Assembly (NCBI GenBank): GCA_903932805.1
Contig: CAIZHO010000581.1
Location: forward strand, 1-14,549
Reading direction: 5' to 3'
Source: an uncultured Roseiflexaceae bacterium
Lineage (GTDB): Bacteria; Chloroflexota; Chloroflexia; Chloroflexales; Roseiflexaceae
DNA: 14,549 nucleotides
In this document: positions 7,569 to 14,549 of the stretch, one piece after another
How the letters are laid out: each line of letters begins with the position of its first letter
How positions within the stretch are numbered: position 1 is the stretch's first letter
The notes under the pieces: model-generated
The model's input: only the letters and a program-made list of their open reading frames with translations
What the model was told of the DNA's origin: nothing
Database searches by the model: none
Translations under genes and position numbers: made by a program

Positions 7569-8743
7569 CGCTCGAGCGGCACCACCAGTGGGCTAGGCTT
7601 TTTGGTGCGCCCTGCACCCATTACCGGGCCCATCTGCAACAGCCGTTCAACCTCACGGCCCACTGCTCCCGCTGCCTCGGGGTAGCCGATACGCCGGGCA
7701 GCATCCGACATCGACGTCCGTAAGGCCGGGCTGGCCAACAAAATATGACAATAATCGACGAAGGTCCGCGCGTTTTCGGCCCATAATCCGGCGTCGTGGG
7801 CTATCACATACGTCCGATTGCCGCCTTCTTGGCCCGGCGCTTCCCCATAAAAGACCATCGGTTTGCCTGCCGCCATACACTCGCTGACCGTCAAGCCCCC
7901 TGCCTTCGAGGCGACAATATCGGTCGCATGCACCAAATCGACCAACGGCACAAAATCATAGACATGCGTCGGGTTGCGCCACGTCTGCGCCCGCAACGCA
8001 GCCGCCAAATCTTGATTGCGACCGGCCACAATGGCAATTTGGCACGGCAATGTGTGTGCATCGACCGCCTGCGCCATCTCGAGCACCGGCCCGACCCCTG
8101 CGCCACCACTCAGCAACAACAGAGTGGGCAACTCGGGGTCCCAGCCGAGGTCACGGCGAAGCTCTGCCTTGGGCGCCCGCATGGCACGATAGCCAACATC
8201 AATGGGCAACCCGGTATGGACGATTTTTTGCGCATCGATACCACATTTGCGTGCCTTTTCGCGCACCAACGCCGTCGGCACTGCCACGCAATCGTCGACC
8301 CGATTGAACCACGCACGGTGCACGTTGCCCAGATCACAGACCACGGTCATCAACCGCGGTCGCTGTGCCGGCTTGAGGATATGCGAAATAATCCGCGTAA
8401 ACAATGGGTAGACGCTGACCACCACATCCGGTTGGTATTCGGCCAGGATCGCCTCGAGCGAGTTGCGCACCGCCGACGACAAGGTAAACTCGAGGAACAT
8501 GTCGAGACCCGGTACATCGGTCATGGCATGCGCAAAGTCATAGTGCTCGGGCGCGTCACGGACCATTTCGAGATAAAACTTCTCGGCTTGCGCCAACGTC
8601 GTCGACGCAAGCGGATGATGCGCCGGGTTGACCACCCGCGTCTCGCACAGATGGCTGACCTCACGCTCAATCGCTGCAGCCGCACTGCGATGCCCACTGC
8701 CCGCATCCGTCGTCAAAATCAGAACTCGTTTAAGTGATTGCAT
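7565..8743 (-). CDS. MGDG-synthase/UgtP-like glycolipid glycosyltransferase (GT28)
   Basis: The 392-residue protein fits the family that adds galactose or glucose from a UDP-sugar to diacylglycerol at the cytoplasmic membrane face. The N-terminal MGDG_synth-type domain starts VLILTTDAGSGHRSAAAAI (GSGH at residues 15-18). The C-terminal GT28 domain has LLLLSGGAGVGP, the nucleotide-sugar site AGGLTVSE (281-288), and PGQEGGN (303-309), close to the PGQExxN of UgtP. Product (mono- or di-, Gal or Glc) cannot be told from sequence. I start at ATG 8743, which puts the first strand right at the N-terminus; the longer frame begins with GTG at 8812 and adds an unrelated 23 residues. With sqdB nearby, it suggests a glycolipid-rich membrane. 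Confidence 0.85.
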   Translation of the reverse strand: MQSLKRVLILTTDAGSGHRSAAAAIEREVSHLCETRVVNPAHHPLASTTLAQAEKFYLEMVRDAPEHYDFAHAMTDVPGLDMFLEFTLSSAVRNSLEAILAEYQPDVVVSVYPLFTRIISHILKPAQRPRLMTVVCDLGNVHRAWFNRVDDCVAVPTALVREKARKCGIDAQKIVHTGLPIDVGYRAMRAPKAELRRDLGWDPELPTLLLLSGGAGVGPVLEMAQAVDAHTLPCQIAIVAGRNQDLAAALRAQTWRNPTHVYDFVPLVDLVHATDIVASKAGGLTVSECMAAGKPMVFYGEAPGQEGGNRTYVIAHDAGLWAENARTFVDYCHILLASPALRTSMSDAARRIGYPEAAGAVGREVERLLQMGPVMGAGRTKKPSPLVVPLER

Positions 8744-8821
8744 GGGGTGTCTTTCTCTTGCGAAATCGCCAGAAAGGCAACGATGCACGATAGCGCAGGC
8801 CTCGACGCCCACGTATGAAGT

Positions 8822-8827
8822 ACTATA
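8822..8827 (-). promoter_or_regulatory. Candidate -10 box for the MGDG-synthase-like gene
   Basis: On the minus strand TATAGT runs 8827 to 8822, giving a predicted start near 8815 and a leader of about 70 bases before ATG 8743. No convincing -35 box is present. The 250-bp region between the two divergent genes (8744-8993) otherwise holds a small GC hairpin (8890-8894 with 8898-8902, no T run) and no gene that I can support. Confidence 0.35.
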
Positions 8828-8958
8828 GCGCAGTCACCTTAAGTACAGATGATTTTCGTGTGTGCTCCACGTTATGCAGCATGGCAAAACCGCCTCCGGC
8901 GGCCCGCGCGGCCACGCCCTGCGTCACCGACACGTCCAGGATGGCATGATTTTTCAGT

Positions 8959-8964
8959 TACACT
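8959..8964 (+). promoter_or_regulatory. Weak candidate -10 box for the rRNA methyltransferase gene
   Basis: TACACT at 8959-8964 lies 29 bases before the start codon. The region 17 bases upstream has no recognisable -35. AAAAGG (8983-8988) could serve as ribosome binding site. Confidence 0.25.
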
Positions 8965-8993
8965 AGACAGACTCGCACCAACAAAAGGCCGAT

Positions 8994-10190
8994 ATGCTGA
9001 CACCCAAATTGTTCCGCCGCGAAATCATCCTCCATGCGAAAAACGCCGCCAAAATCACCCCGCTCTGCCCACATGCGCCACCGAGCGACATGTGCGGCGG
9101 ATGCACCTTCCAAGATATCAGCTACCCCGACCAAATCGCTGCCAAAACCCAGGCCCTCATCGCCCTCTGGGCTGATACGCTGCCCGGTAACATCCCCACC
9201 CCAACCGTCGTTGCATCCCCTGACCCGCTGCATTACCGTACCCGTATGGATTTCATCGCCAGCAAAGGGCGCTTTGGGCTACGCCGCGGGGGCAAGTTTA
9301 ATTACATCATTGACCTGACGACCTGTCATCTCATCCCCACCGACGCCTTTGCCATTGCGCACGCCATCTGGCAACAACTCATCGCCGCCGGTGTCCCCGA
9401 TTACAATCTGCGCAGCCACGAAGGTATCCTGCGCTATATTGTTGTCCGCCGCAGCCCCGATGACCGCTACATGCTGGCCTTCATCACCTCCGCACCTGAC
9501 GACAACGCCGAGGCCGCCATCGCATCCGTCGCCCAGGCAGCCCTGGCCAATCCGGCCATCGTCGGCATCCATTGGCTGCGCAACGACTCACCCGCCGATG
9601 TCTCGTTTGGGACCCCCTACAAACACTGGGGTTCACCGCTGCTGCCCATGCGCATCGGTGCAAATACCTTACACATTGGCCCCAATACATTCTTCCAAAA
9701 CAACGTCTATTTGCTCGATGACATGCTCGCCCACATCGGTGCTGCTGTACCTACCGGCCAACACGTCGCCGACCTGTATGGTGGCGTCGGCACCATCGCC
9801 CTCCATCTCGCTGCAACTGCCCAGTCTGTCCATTGTGTCGAATCATTCGCCGAGAGTATCGACCTCTGCCTGGCAAATATCCAAACCAACCACCACACCA
9901 ATGTCACTGCCGAAGTCGCCGATGTGGCAGAATTCTTACGCAATACCAACCGCACATTTGATACAATGGTCGTAGACCCACCGAGGGTCGGTCTAGGTGC
10001 CCCCGTGTGTAAAGAAATTCTGCGTCACCGGCCGCACCGTGTCGTCTATGTGTCGTGCAATCCGTTGTCCCAAATCGAGGATGCCAAACTCCTCGCCGAG
10101 GGCTACGAGCTGACCTCTCTCGTCGGCTACGACATGTTCCCGCAGACTCCACACTTCGAGACGCTGGCGATTTTCGACCGCCGTTCATGA
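8994..10190 (+). CDS. TrmA/RlmD-family 23S rRNA (uracil-C5) methyltransferase
   Basis: The 398-residue protein should methylate C5 of a uridine in RNA using S-adenosylmethionine. It has the likely [4Fe-4S] ligands Cys25, Cys34, Cys37 (CPH...CGGC) and Cys111 (TTCHL). These are followed by an RNA-binding region and a Rossmann methyltransferase domain with ADLYGGVGTIALHLA (motif I, Asp260-Gly266), DPPRVGL (328-334), the nucleophile Cys355 in VVYVSCNP, and the general base Glu389 in HFET. RlmD (U1939) and RlmC (U747) both use this plan, and the exact target cannot be assigned. The N-terminal TRAM domain of E. coli RlmD is absent: only 24 residues precede the first cluster Cys. A kinase gene follows after 19 bases, so co-transcription is likely. 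Confidence 0.9.
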   Translation: MLTPKLFRREIILHAKNAAKITPLCPHAPPSDMCGGCTFQDISYPDQIAAKTQALIALWADTLPGNIPTPTVVASPDPLHYRTRMDFIASKGRFGLRRGGKFNYIIDLTTCHLIPTDAFAIAHAIWQQLIAAGVPDYNLRSHEGILRYIVVRRSPDDRYMLAFITSAPDDNAEAAIASVAQAALANPAIVGIHWLRNDSPADVSFGTPYKHWGSPLLPMRIGANTLHIGPNTFFQNNVYLLDDMLAHIGAAVPTGQHVADLYGGVGTIALHLAATAQSVHCVESFAESIDLCLANIQTNHHTNVTAEVADVAEFLRNTNRTFDTMVVDPPRVGLGAPVCKEILRHRPHRVVYVSCNPLSQIEDAKLLAEGYELTSLVGYDMFPQTPHFETLAIFDRRS

Positions 10191-10209
10191 GACATCGAGG
10201 CATCCTGGC

Positions 10210-11778
10210 ATGACCAGCCGTTCCGACATTCTCTGCCCGAGTTGCCGACGCATCAATCCGCGTCGTGCCGACACGTGCCGTTTTTGTGGGCATGCCCTGT
10301 CGTTTGTTGACGGTGCGGTGCGCTATTCGCTGACTCGCCTGATCAAGACCGGTGGCCAAGCGGTTATCTTCGAGGCTATCGACGACAGCACACAACGCAC
10401 CTATGCAATCAAAGAAATCATGCTCCCGCTTGATCCCGAACGCACGGTCGAGGCGTTCCAACGTTGCGCCATCGAAGCGCGACTCCTCGCGACCCTCGCC
10501 CACCCGGGGATTCCGCGCTTCTATAGCTGTATCATCGATAATGGTCGGGTATACATCGTGATGGACTACGTCCGTGGCACCGATCTCGAAGACATCCTGC
10601 GGCAACGCGGCATGCTCGAAGAATCAACCGTGCTGAACATCGCCAATCAGGTGTGCGAGATCCTCCACTATCTACACAATCAGGCCAACCCGGTCATCTT
10701 CCGCGACGTCAAACCATCCAACATCATGTACGATTCGGATGGCACCGTCACCATGATCGACTTCGGCATCGCTCGCTTCACCAACAGCCAGCGCGGCAAC
10801 ATCATGGGGACGCCCGGCTATGCCCCGCCCGAGCAGTACCGCGGCGATATTTCGCCTTCTGCCGATATCTATGCCCTCGGTGCCACCATGCACCACCTGC
10901 TCAGCGGGCGCGACCCTCGTGGCCACAAACCATTTACCTACACCCCCATCCGCGAGCTGGTGCCAGGGGTATCAGCCAATACCGCAGCCATTCTTTCGAC
11001 CGCGCTCCAGCTTGCCCCCACCGACCGATTCACCAGTATTCTCGAGATGCGTGAGTCGATTCGTACCGTCTTGCGCGGTGACGAGACGGTCCAGTTCGCC
11101 ATTCTCGGCGCGACATCGCCCATCCCCACCGTCGCATCCACCCCCCTCACACTCCCTAGCCATCCGATTGCTCCCATGTCGGCAGCGTTGTTTTTGCCTA
11201 CCGAGCCCGAGGACCTCGCCTCGGCGGCAGAACCCGACGGCGCAGCTCCCGCAGCGCTCCTCACTGACGATATCAGCGCCGCCTACGTCACAACTGTCAT
11301 CACCGACCCCGATGACAATCCCATCGCGACGCACGAGCTCGATTTCGCCTTTGTCCAACACATCGAAGCCGCTGTAGCCGATATCGACCGGAGCAGCGAA
11401 CGATCACTCACGATGGAGCGCCCTGCCATCGTCATCGCCCCGCAGACCCGCTGGCGCGTCTTTGCCTTTTTGGTTGCGGTAATGCTCTGTGTCACGATGC
11501 TGGTCCTCAGCAACGGTGGCACCAACTGGCAACCCTGGCAGGCCGATGCCCAGACCATCAATGTGCTCCTCGAGGTCGACGTCCCCGCCGATGCAACGCT
11601 CGATGCGTCGTTCCAGAACGCCCTGCGTGCACACCTCGCCGACACCTACGGCGCCGAGTGGACCCAACTGGGCACACCGAGCTTCCTCGGCGCACCCCCA
11701 GAACACGTCGCCACCAACACCGACGGCAGTAGTCGCTACCGCGGCCGCATCACCGTCACCCTTACCCGCTCACCATAA
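10210..11778 (+). CDS. Membrane-anchored Ser/Thr protein kinase with N-terminal zinc ribbon
   Basis: A 522-residue Hanks-type kinase. Residues 9-26 are a zinc-ribbon pair (CPSC...CRFC). The kinase domain (about 38-290) has a reduced glycine loop (TGGQAV), Lys68 in YAIKE, FRDVKPSN with catalytic Asp166 and Lys168 (Phe replaces the usual His), DFG 184-186, and GTPGYAPPEQY as activation/APE segment. A Pro/Ala/acid-rich linker (about 295-412) leads to a single membrane helix (417-433) and an external tail of about 88 residues that I do not recognise. The topology resembles PknB-type receptors, with the zinc ribbon and kinase inside the cell, but there are no PASTA repeats. Substrate and signal are unknown. 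It is probably co-transcribed with the methyltransferase gene and overlaps the convergent gene by 9 bp. Confidence 0.92.
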   Translation: MTSRSDILCPSCRRINPRRADTCRFCGHALSFVDGAVRYSLTRLIKTGGQAVIFEAIDDSTQRTYAIKEIMLPLDPERTVEAFQRCAIEARLLATLAHPGIPRFYSCIIDNGRVYIVMDYVRGTDLEDILRQRGMLEESTVLNIANQVCEILHYLHNQANPVIFRDVKPSNIMYDSDGTVTMIDFGIARFTNSQRGNIMGTPGYAPPEQYRGDISPSADIYALGATMHHLLSGRDPRGHKPFTYTPIRELVPGVSANTAAILSTALQLAPTDRFTSILEMRESIRTVLRGDETVQFAILGATSPIPTVASTPLTLPSHPIAPMSAALFLPTEPEDLASAAEPDGAAPAALLTDDISAAYVTTVITDPDDNPIATHELDFAFVQHIEAAVADIDRSSERSLTMERPAIVIAPQTRWRVFAFLVAVMLCVTMLVLSNGGTNWQPWQADAQTINVLLEVDVPADATLDASFQNALRAHLADTYGAEWTQLGTPSFLGAPPEHVATNTDGSSRYRGRITVTLTRSP

Positions 11779-12300
11779 GCGGAGCTGACTGCGGCTCCCC
11801 GCCTGCGGCACGACCACCGTCTGATCGATCAACAACGGCATGCGATCGTGATCAGTCAACTGGGCATAAGCCTGGTCAGCCGCAGTGGTCAGCATGTAAA
11901 CGCGCTGATCGGCACCAGCACCAACCACTAATCCACGCACGCCGTGGTCGATCCCGTACCACACCCCCTTTTCGTAGCCCGCCACGAGGGGGATCGTCAC
12001 CATCGTCGGCTCGTATCGATCCCAGACCCCTGCCAGATAACGCTCGTGTTTGGCCCACCCACTCGGCGGGTAGGCACGTGTCTCGTTGCGGTTGCCCCAT
12101 CGACACAGCGCGAGCACGTCGTTGTACATCACCGGCAAAATCGGCTCACCCGACCAGTAGCGCGATTCGTACAGCGCATCTGCGGCTGCTTCAGGGACGC
12201 TCGGTGCTTGGCTGGGTTTGGGTTGCGGACCAATGGGGATGCCTTTGGCAATCAGCGGATCGAGCAAGTCCTTCCAGCGGAATCGGGCAGCTCCACACAT
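11770..12300 (-). CDS. Divergent SRAP (YedK/HMCES-like) family protein
   Basis: A 176-residue protein that resembles, in compressed form, the SRAP family, whose members crosslink to abasic sites in single-stranded DNA through an N-terminal Cys. Visible landmarks: MCG start with Cys2; PVMYNDVLALCRWGNRNETR (like the strand, WG turn and NARxET of YedK, with Asn70/Asn72 as candidates for Asn75); VAGYEKG with Glu110 in the place of Glu105 of ADGxxEW; and VYMLTTAADQAYAQLTDHDRMPLLI with His151, matching the TAAADQ...HDRRPLVL segment of YedK (His160). It is shorter than YedK (about 220) and has MCGAARF instead of MCGRF. AAAAGGAG at 12307-12314 supports the start. It is divergent from dnaE. The family assignment is from memory of motifs, so moderate confidence. 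Confidence 0.65.
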   Translation of the reverse strand: MCGAARFRWKDLLDPLIAKGIPIGPQPKPSQAPSVPEAAADALYESRYWSGEPILPVMYNDVLALCRWGNRNETRAYPPSGWAKHERYLAGVWDRYEPTMVTIPLVAGYEKGVWYGIDHGVRGLVVGAGADQRVYMLTTAADQAYAQLTDHDRMPLLIDQTVVVPQAGSRSQLRLW

Positions 12301-12306
12301 CGCGCG

Positions 12307-12314
12307 CTCCTTTT
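12307..12314 (-). promoter_or_regulatory. Ribosome binding site of the SRAP-like gene
   Basis: On the minus strand AAAAGGAG ends six bases before the ATG at 12300. It supports a start that places Cys at position 2, which matters because the family uses the exposed N-terminal Cys. Confidence 0.7.
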
Positions 12315-12344
12315 ACTCCACTCCCAGCAACCCCACCGAAGTAC

Positions 12345-12350
12345 ATTATG
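12345..12350 (-). promoter_or_regulatory. Weak candidate -10 box for the SRAP-like gene
   Basis: CATAAT on the minus strand (12350 to 12345) lies 44 bases before the start codon; no -35 at a proper distance. No palindrome resembling a LexA box was seen between this gene and dnaE. Confidence 0.3.
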
Positions 12351-12390
12351 TGAATGCGCGGTTTTTGGCTTTCTGATGCGTCAAAAAGAC

Positions 12391-12419
12391 TTTACACCAA
12401 CCGCGTTTTCTGCTATACT
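12391..12419 (+). promoter_or_regulatory. Sigma-70-type promoter of dnaE
   Basis: TTTACA (12391-12396), a 17-base spacer and TATACT (12414-12419), with TGC just before the -10 box as an extended element. The transcript should begin near 12425, giving a leader of about 43 bases that contains a 5-bp hairpin (GTCGC 12435-12439 with GCGAC 12444-12448) and no clear Shine-Dalgarno sequence. Confidence 0.8.
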
Positions 12420-12467
12420 ATCACTACCCTCGGCGTCGCCGCAGCGACCTAGCACAATGGTACACCC

Positions 12468-14549
12468 ATGAACGATTTTGTCCATCTCCACGTGCACTCC
12501 GAATACAGCCTGCTCGACGGCTATGCCACCATCAAGGGCATCGTCGAACGCGCCGCCGAACTCAATATGGACAGCATCGCCATGACCGATCACGGCGTCA
12601 TGTATGGTGCCATCGATTTCTACAACGCCGCCAAAAAAGCCAACATCAAACCCATCATCGGTCTCGAGGCATACATGTCACCCGGTGGCCGCGGCGATGC
12701 CACCCAGCGCGGCGGCAAAAACTACCATCACCTGCTCACCCTGGCCACCAACTACACCGGCTACCAAAATCTCGTCAAGCTGACGACTCGCGCTCACCTC
12801 GAGGGCATGGGCAGCAAGGGCATCTTTGCACGGCCACGCATCGACCGCGAACTGCTCGCGCAATACCACGAAGGCCTGGTCGTTACCTCGGCATGTCTCG
12901 CGGGCGAGGTCGCCCAGCATATCATCAACAAGCAACCAGACAAAGCGCGCGCGTCGGCTGCATGGTTCCGCGATCTGCTCGGTCCCGACCGCTATTACCT
13001 CGAGCTCCAGCTCCACGAAAACGCCCCTGAACTCGTCGAAGTCAACGACGAGCTGGTCAAAATCGGCTCCGAGCTGGGGATCCCCCTGGTGGCCACATGC
13101 GACAGCCACTTCGTGCGTGCCCAAGACCTCGACGCCCACCGCATGATCATGGCCATGGGCTTCAACATGACCCTGCAGGAGCTCTGCACCAAAAAATACG
13201 ACATGGACGAGAGCTACCATATCCTCTCGGCCGACGACGTCTACAAGCGCTTCAAACACTACGGCACAGCCCCCATCGACAACACCCGGCGCATCGCCGA
13301 TATGGTCAACCTCAAACTCGACTTCGGTCGCGTCGAACTGCCCGTGTTCGACATCCCCGACGGCTTCGATGCTGCCTCGTACCTGCGCCATGTGAGCAAC
13401 GAAGGCCTGACCAAGCGCTTCAACGGCATGATCCCGCCGGGCTACCCCGAGCGCCTCGACTACGAGCTCGATGTCATCAATGCGACGGGGTTCCCCGATT
13501 ACATCCTGATCGTCTGGGACTACATCTCGTACGCGCGCTCGCGCAATATCCCCTGTCTGCCGCGTGGTTCGGCCGGAGCATCGCTGGTGCTGTACAGTCT
13601 GGGAGTGACCGACGTCGATCCGATTACCAATCGGATGTTGTTCGAGCGCTTCCTGTCGCGTGAACGCCTCGAGATGCCCGACATCGACGTCGATTTCGCC
13701 GACTCGCGCCGCGGCGAAATCATCGATTACATCGCCAACAAATACGGCCGCGAAAACACTGCCCAGATTGTCACCTACGGCACCCTCGGTGCCAAAGCCG
13801 CGATCCGTGACGTCGGCCGCGCCCTCGACATCCCCCTCAACGAGGTCGACCGTATCGCCAAGCTCATCCCCACCAATCCCAATTTGACCCTCAAAGACGC
13901 CCTCGCCAAGCCCGAAGAGCTCAAGACCGGTGAGTTCCGTCAGCTCTACGACTCGAGTAGCGAGGTCCAACAAATCGTCGACTGGGCCCAAAAAATCGAA
14001 GGCCGGATGCGCAATGTAGGCACCCACGCCTGTGGCGTCGTGGTCTCGCGCAATCCGCTCGATGCGATAGTGCCCCTGCAGCGCACCACCAAAGACGAAA
14101 ACTCCCTGATGGCCGCCTACGAAGGCCCCACGCTGGCCAAAATCGGCCTGCTCAAAATGGACATCCTCGGGCTGAGCAATTTGTCCATCGTCGCCGAGGC
14201 ACTCAGCCTGATCAGCGCCCGTCAGACCACCCCAATGGAGCTGCGCCACATCCCCCTCGACGACGCACGCACCTTCGAGTCCCTGAGCCGCGGCGAGACC
14301 GTCAATGTCTTCCAGCTCGAATCCGCCGGCATGGTGCGCTACCTCAAAGAGCTCAAACCCAACCGCGTCGAAGACATCTACAACATGGTGGCCCTCTATC
14401 GGCCCGGTCCGCTCGACCAGATCCCGGTCTACATCCAAGGCAAAAACAACCCGCGCAACATTAAATACCTGCACCCAATCCTCAAACCCATCCTCGAGAA
14501 CACCTACGGCGTTATCGTCTACCAAGAGCAGATCATGCAGCTCTTGCAG
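12468..14549 (+). CDS. dnaE: DNA polymerase III alpha subunit, N-terminal 694 residues (runs off the window)
   Basis: The replicative polymerase, open from ATG 12468 to the last base. The PHP domain (about 1-280) begins FVHLHVHSEYSLLDG and keeps every metal ligand known from PHP-exonuclease DnaE proteins: His8, His10, Asp17, His42 (TDHG), Glu67 (GLEAY), His88, Cys143 (SACLAGE), Asp212 and His214 (CDSHF). The palm follows with LPRGSAGASLV, PDIDVDF (Asp405, Asp407) and the third catalytic Asp565 in KMDILGL; then NVFQLES and ALYRPGPL, ending just after GVIVYQEQIMQLL. The C-terminal clamp-binding and OB parts lie beyond the edge. A near-consensus promoter precedes it. No strong ribosome site is visible, but the start gives the family's usual N-terminus. 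Confidence 0.97.
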   Translation, partial: MNDFVHLHVHSEYSLLDGYATIKGIVERAAELNMDSIAMTDHGVMYGAIDFYNAAKKANIKPIIGLEAYMSPGGRGDATQRGGKNYHHLLTLATNYTGYQNLVKLTTRAHLEGMGSKGIFARPRIDRELLAQYHEGLVVTSACLAGEVAQHIINKQPDKARASAAWFRDLLGPDRYYLELQLHENAPELVEVNDELVKIGSELGIPLVATCDSHFVRAQDLDAHRMIMAMGFNMTLQELCTKKYDMDESYHILSADDVYKRFKHYGTAPIDNTRRIADMVNLKLDFGRVELPVFDIPDGFDAASYLRHVSNEGLTKRFNGMIPPGYPERLDYELDVINATGFPDYILIVWDYISYARSRNIPCLPRGSAGASLVLYSLGVTDVDPITNRMLFERFLSRERLEMPDIDVDFADSRRGEIIDYIANKYGRENTAQIVTYGTLGAKAAIRDVGRALDIPLNEVDRIAKLIPTNPNLTLKDALAKPEELKTGEFRQLYDSSSEVQQIVDWAQKIEGRMRNVGTHACGVVVSRNPLDAIVPLQRTTKDENSLMAAYEGPTLAKIGLLKMDILGLSNLSIVAEALSLISARQTTPMELRHIPLDDARTFESLSRGETVNVFQLESAGMVRYLKELKPNRVEDIYNMVALYRPGPLDQIPVYIQGKNNPRNIKYLHPILKPILENTYGVIVYQEQIMQLLQ

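Noticed and set aside
7796..8737. Plus-strand open frame of 313 codons within the MGDG-synthase-like gene
   Set aside because: It is antisense to a gene with clear GT28 motifs, and the product is Arg/His-rich with no domain pattern.
8888..8916. GC-rich hairpin in the 8744-8993 gap as a possible riboswitch or small RNA
   Set aside because: Only a 5-bp stem with a 3-base loop is clear, there is no T run, and nothing resembles a known riboswitch core.
11821..11855. GATC-rich imperfect inverted repeat downstream of the kinase stop (CTGATCGATC with GATC-GT-GATCAG)
   Set aside because: It could fold into a 10-bp hairpin with a two-base bulge, but no T-tract follows and it lies inside the SRAP-like coding region, so I do not call it a terminator or an operator.
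12678..14525. Minus-strand open frame of 615 codons opposite dnaE
   Set aside because: Same effect: it mirrors the dnaE coding frame, which carries PHP and polymerase motifs throughout. The antisense product is repetitive Val/Asp/Glu-rich and has no supporting start signals.

Overview
The window looks like core chromosome of a moderately high-G+C bacterium, most likely a member of the Chloroflexota (probably class Chloroflexia, which contains filamentous phototrophs). This placement is inferred from three things: a plant/cyanobacterium-type sulfolipid gene next to a CIRCE-controlled groESL operon, a membrane-anchored Ser/Thr kinase of a type common in that phylum, and a MGDG-synthase-like glycosyltransferase. 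No 16S rRNA gene or lineage marker is present. There is no mobile element, CRISPR array, tRNA or rRNA, and I see no convincing defence island.

Layout, left to right. (1) Bases 1-180 are the 3' end of tyrS, closed by a strong terminator. (2) A two-gene unit (294-1642) encodes a TlpA/ResA-like thioredoxin lipoprotein and a DUF2085 multi-pass membrane protein, joined by an ATGA overlap. (3) An Rrf2-family regulator (minus strand, ends at 1717) is divergent from sqdB, UDP-sulfoquinovose synthase (2305-3468). (4) groES-groEL (3657-5632) has a near-consensus promoter, a CIRCE-like operator just downstream of it, and a second CIRCE upstream that overlaps the probable sqdB terminator. A strong terminator follows groEL. 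(5) A large GT-C-type membrane glycosyltransferase-like protein (5721-7568) may be read from a leaderless mRNA. It meets, tail to tail with a 4-bp overlap, a GT28 MGDG-synthase/UgtP-like glycolipid glycosyltransferase (minus strand, 8743 to 7565). (6) A TrmA/RlmD-type rRNA m5U methyltransferase (8994-10190) and a zinc-ribbon Ser/Thr kinase with a transmembrane anchor (10210-11778) form a likely operon. (7) A divergent, short SRAP (YedK/HMCES-like) protein on the minus strand (12300 to 11770) overlaps the kinase gene by 9 bp. (8) dnaE, the replicative DNA polymerase III alpha subunit, starts at 12468 behind a near-consensus promoter and runs off the right edge; 694 codons are visible.

Functional threads. 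sqdB and the MGDG-synthase-like gene both point to non-phosphorous glycolipid membranes (SQDG and a glycosyl-diacylglycerol). groESL is the heat-shock operon under an HrcA-type operator. dnaE has a PHP domain with all expected metal ligands, suggesting built-in proofreading, and it lies divergent from a SRAP-like gene of abasic-site repair type. The most unusual items are the overlapping regulatory architecture at 3503-3623 and the divergent SRAP protein. I do not see a clear new multi-gene system, and most of the window is ordinary housekeeping DNA.
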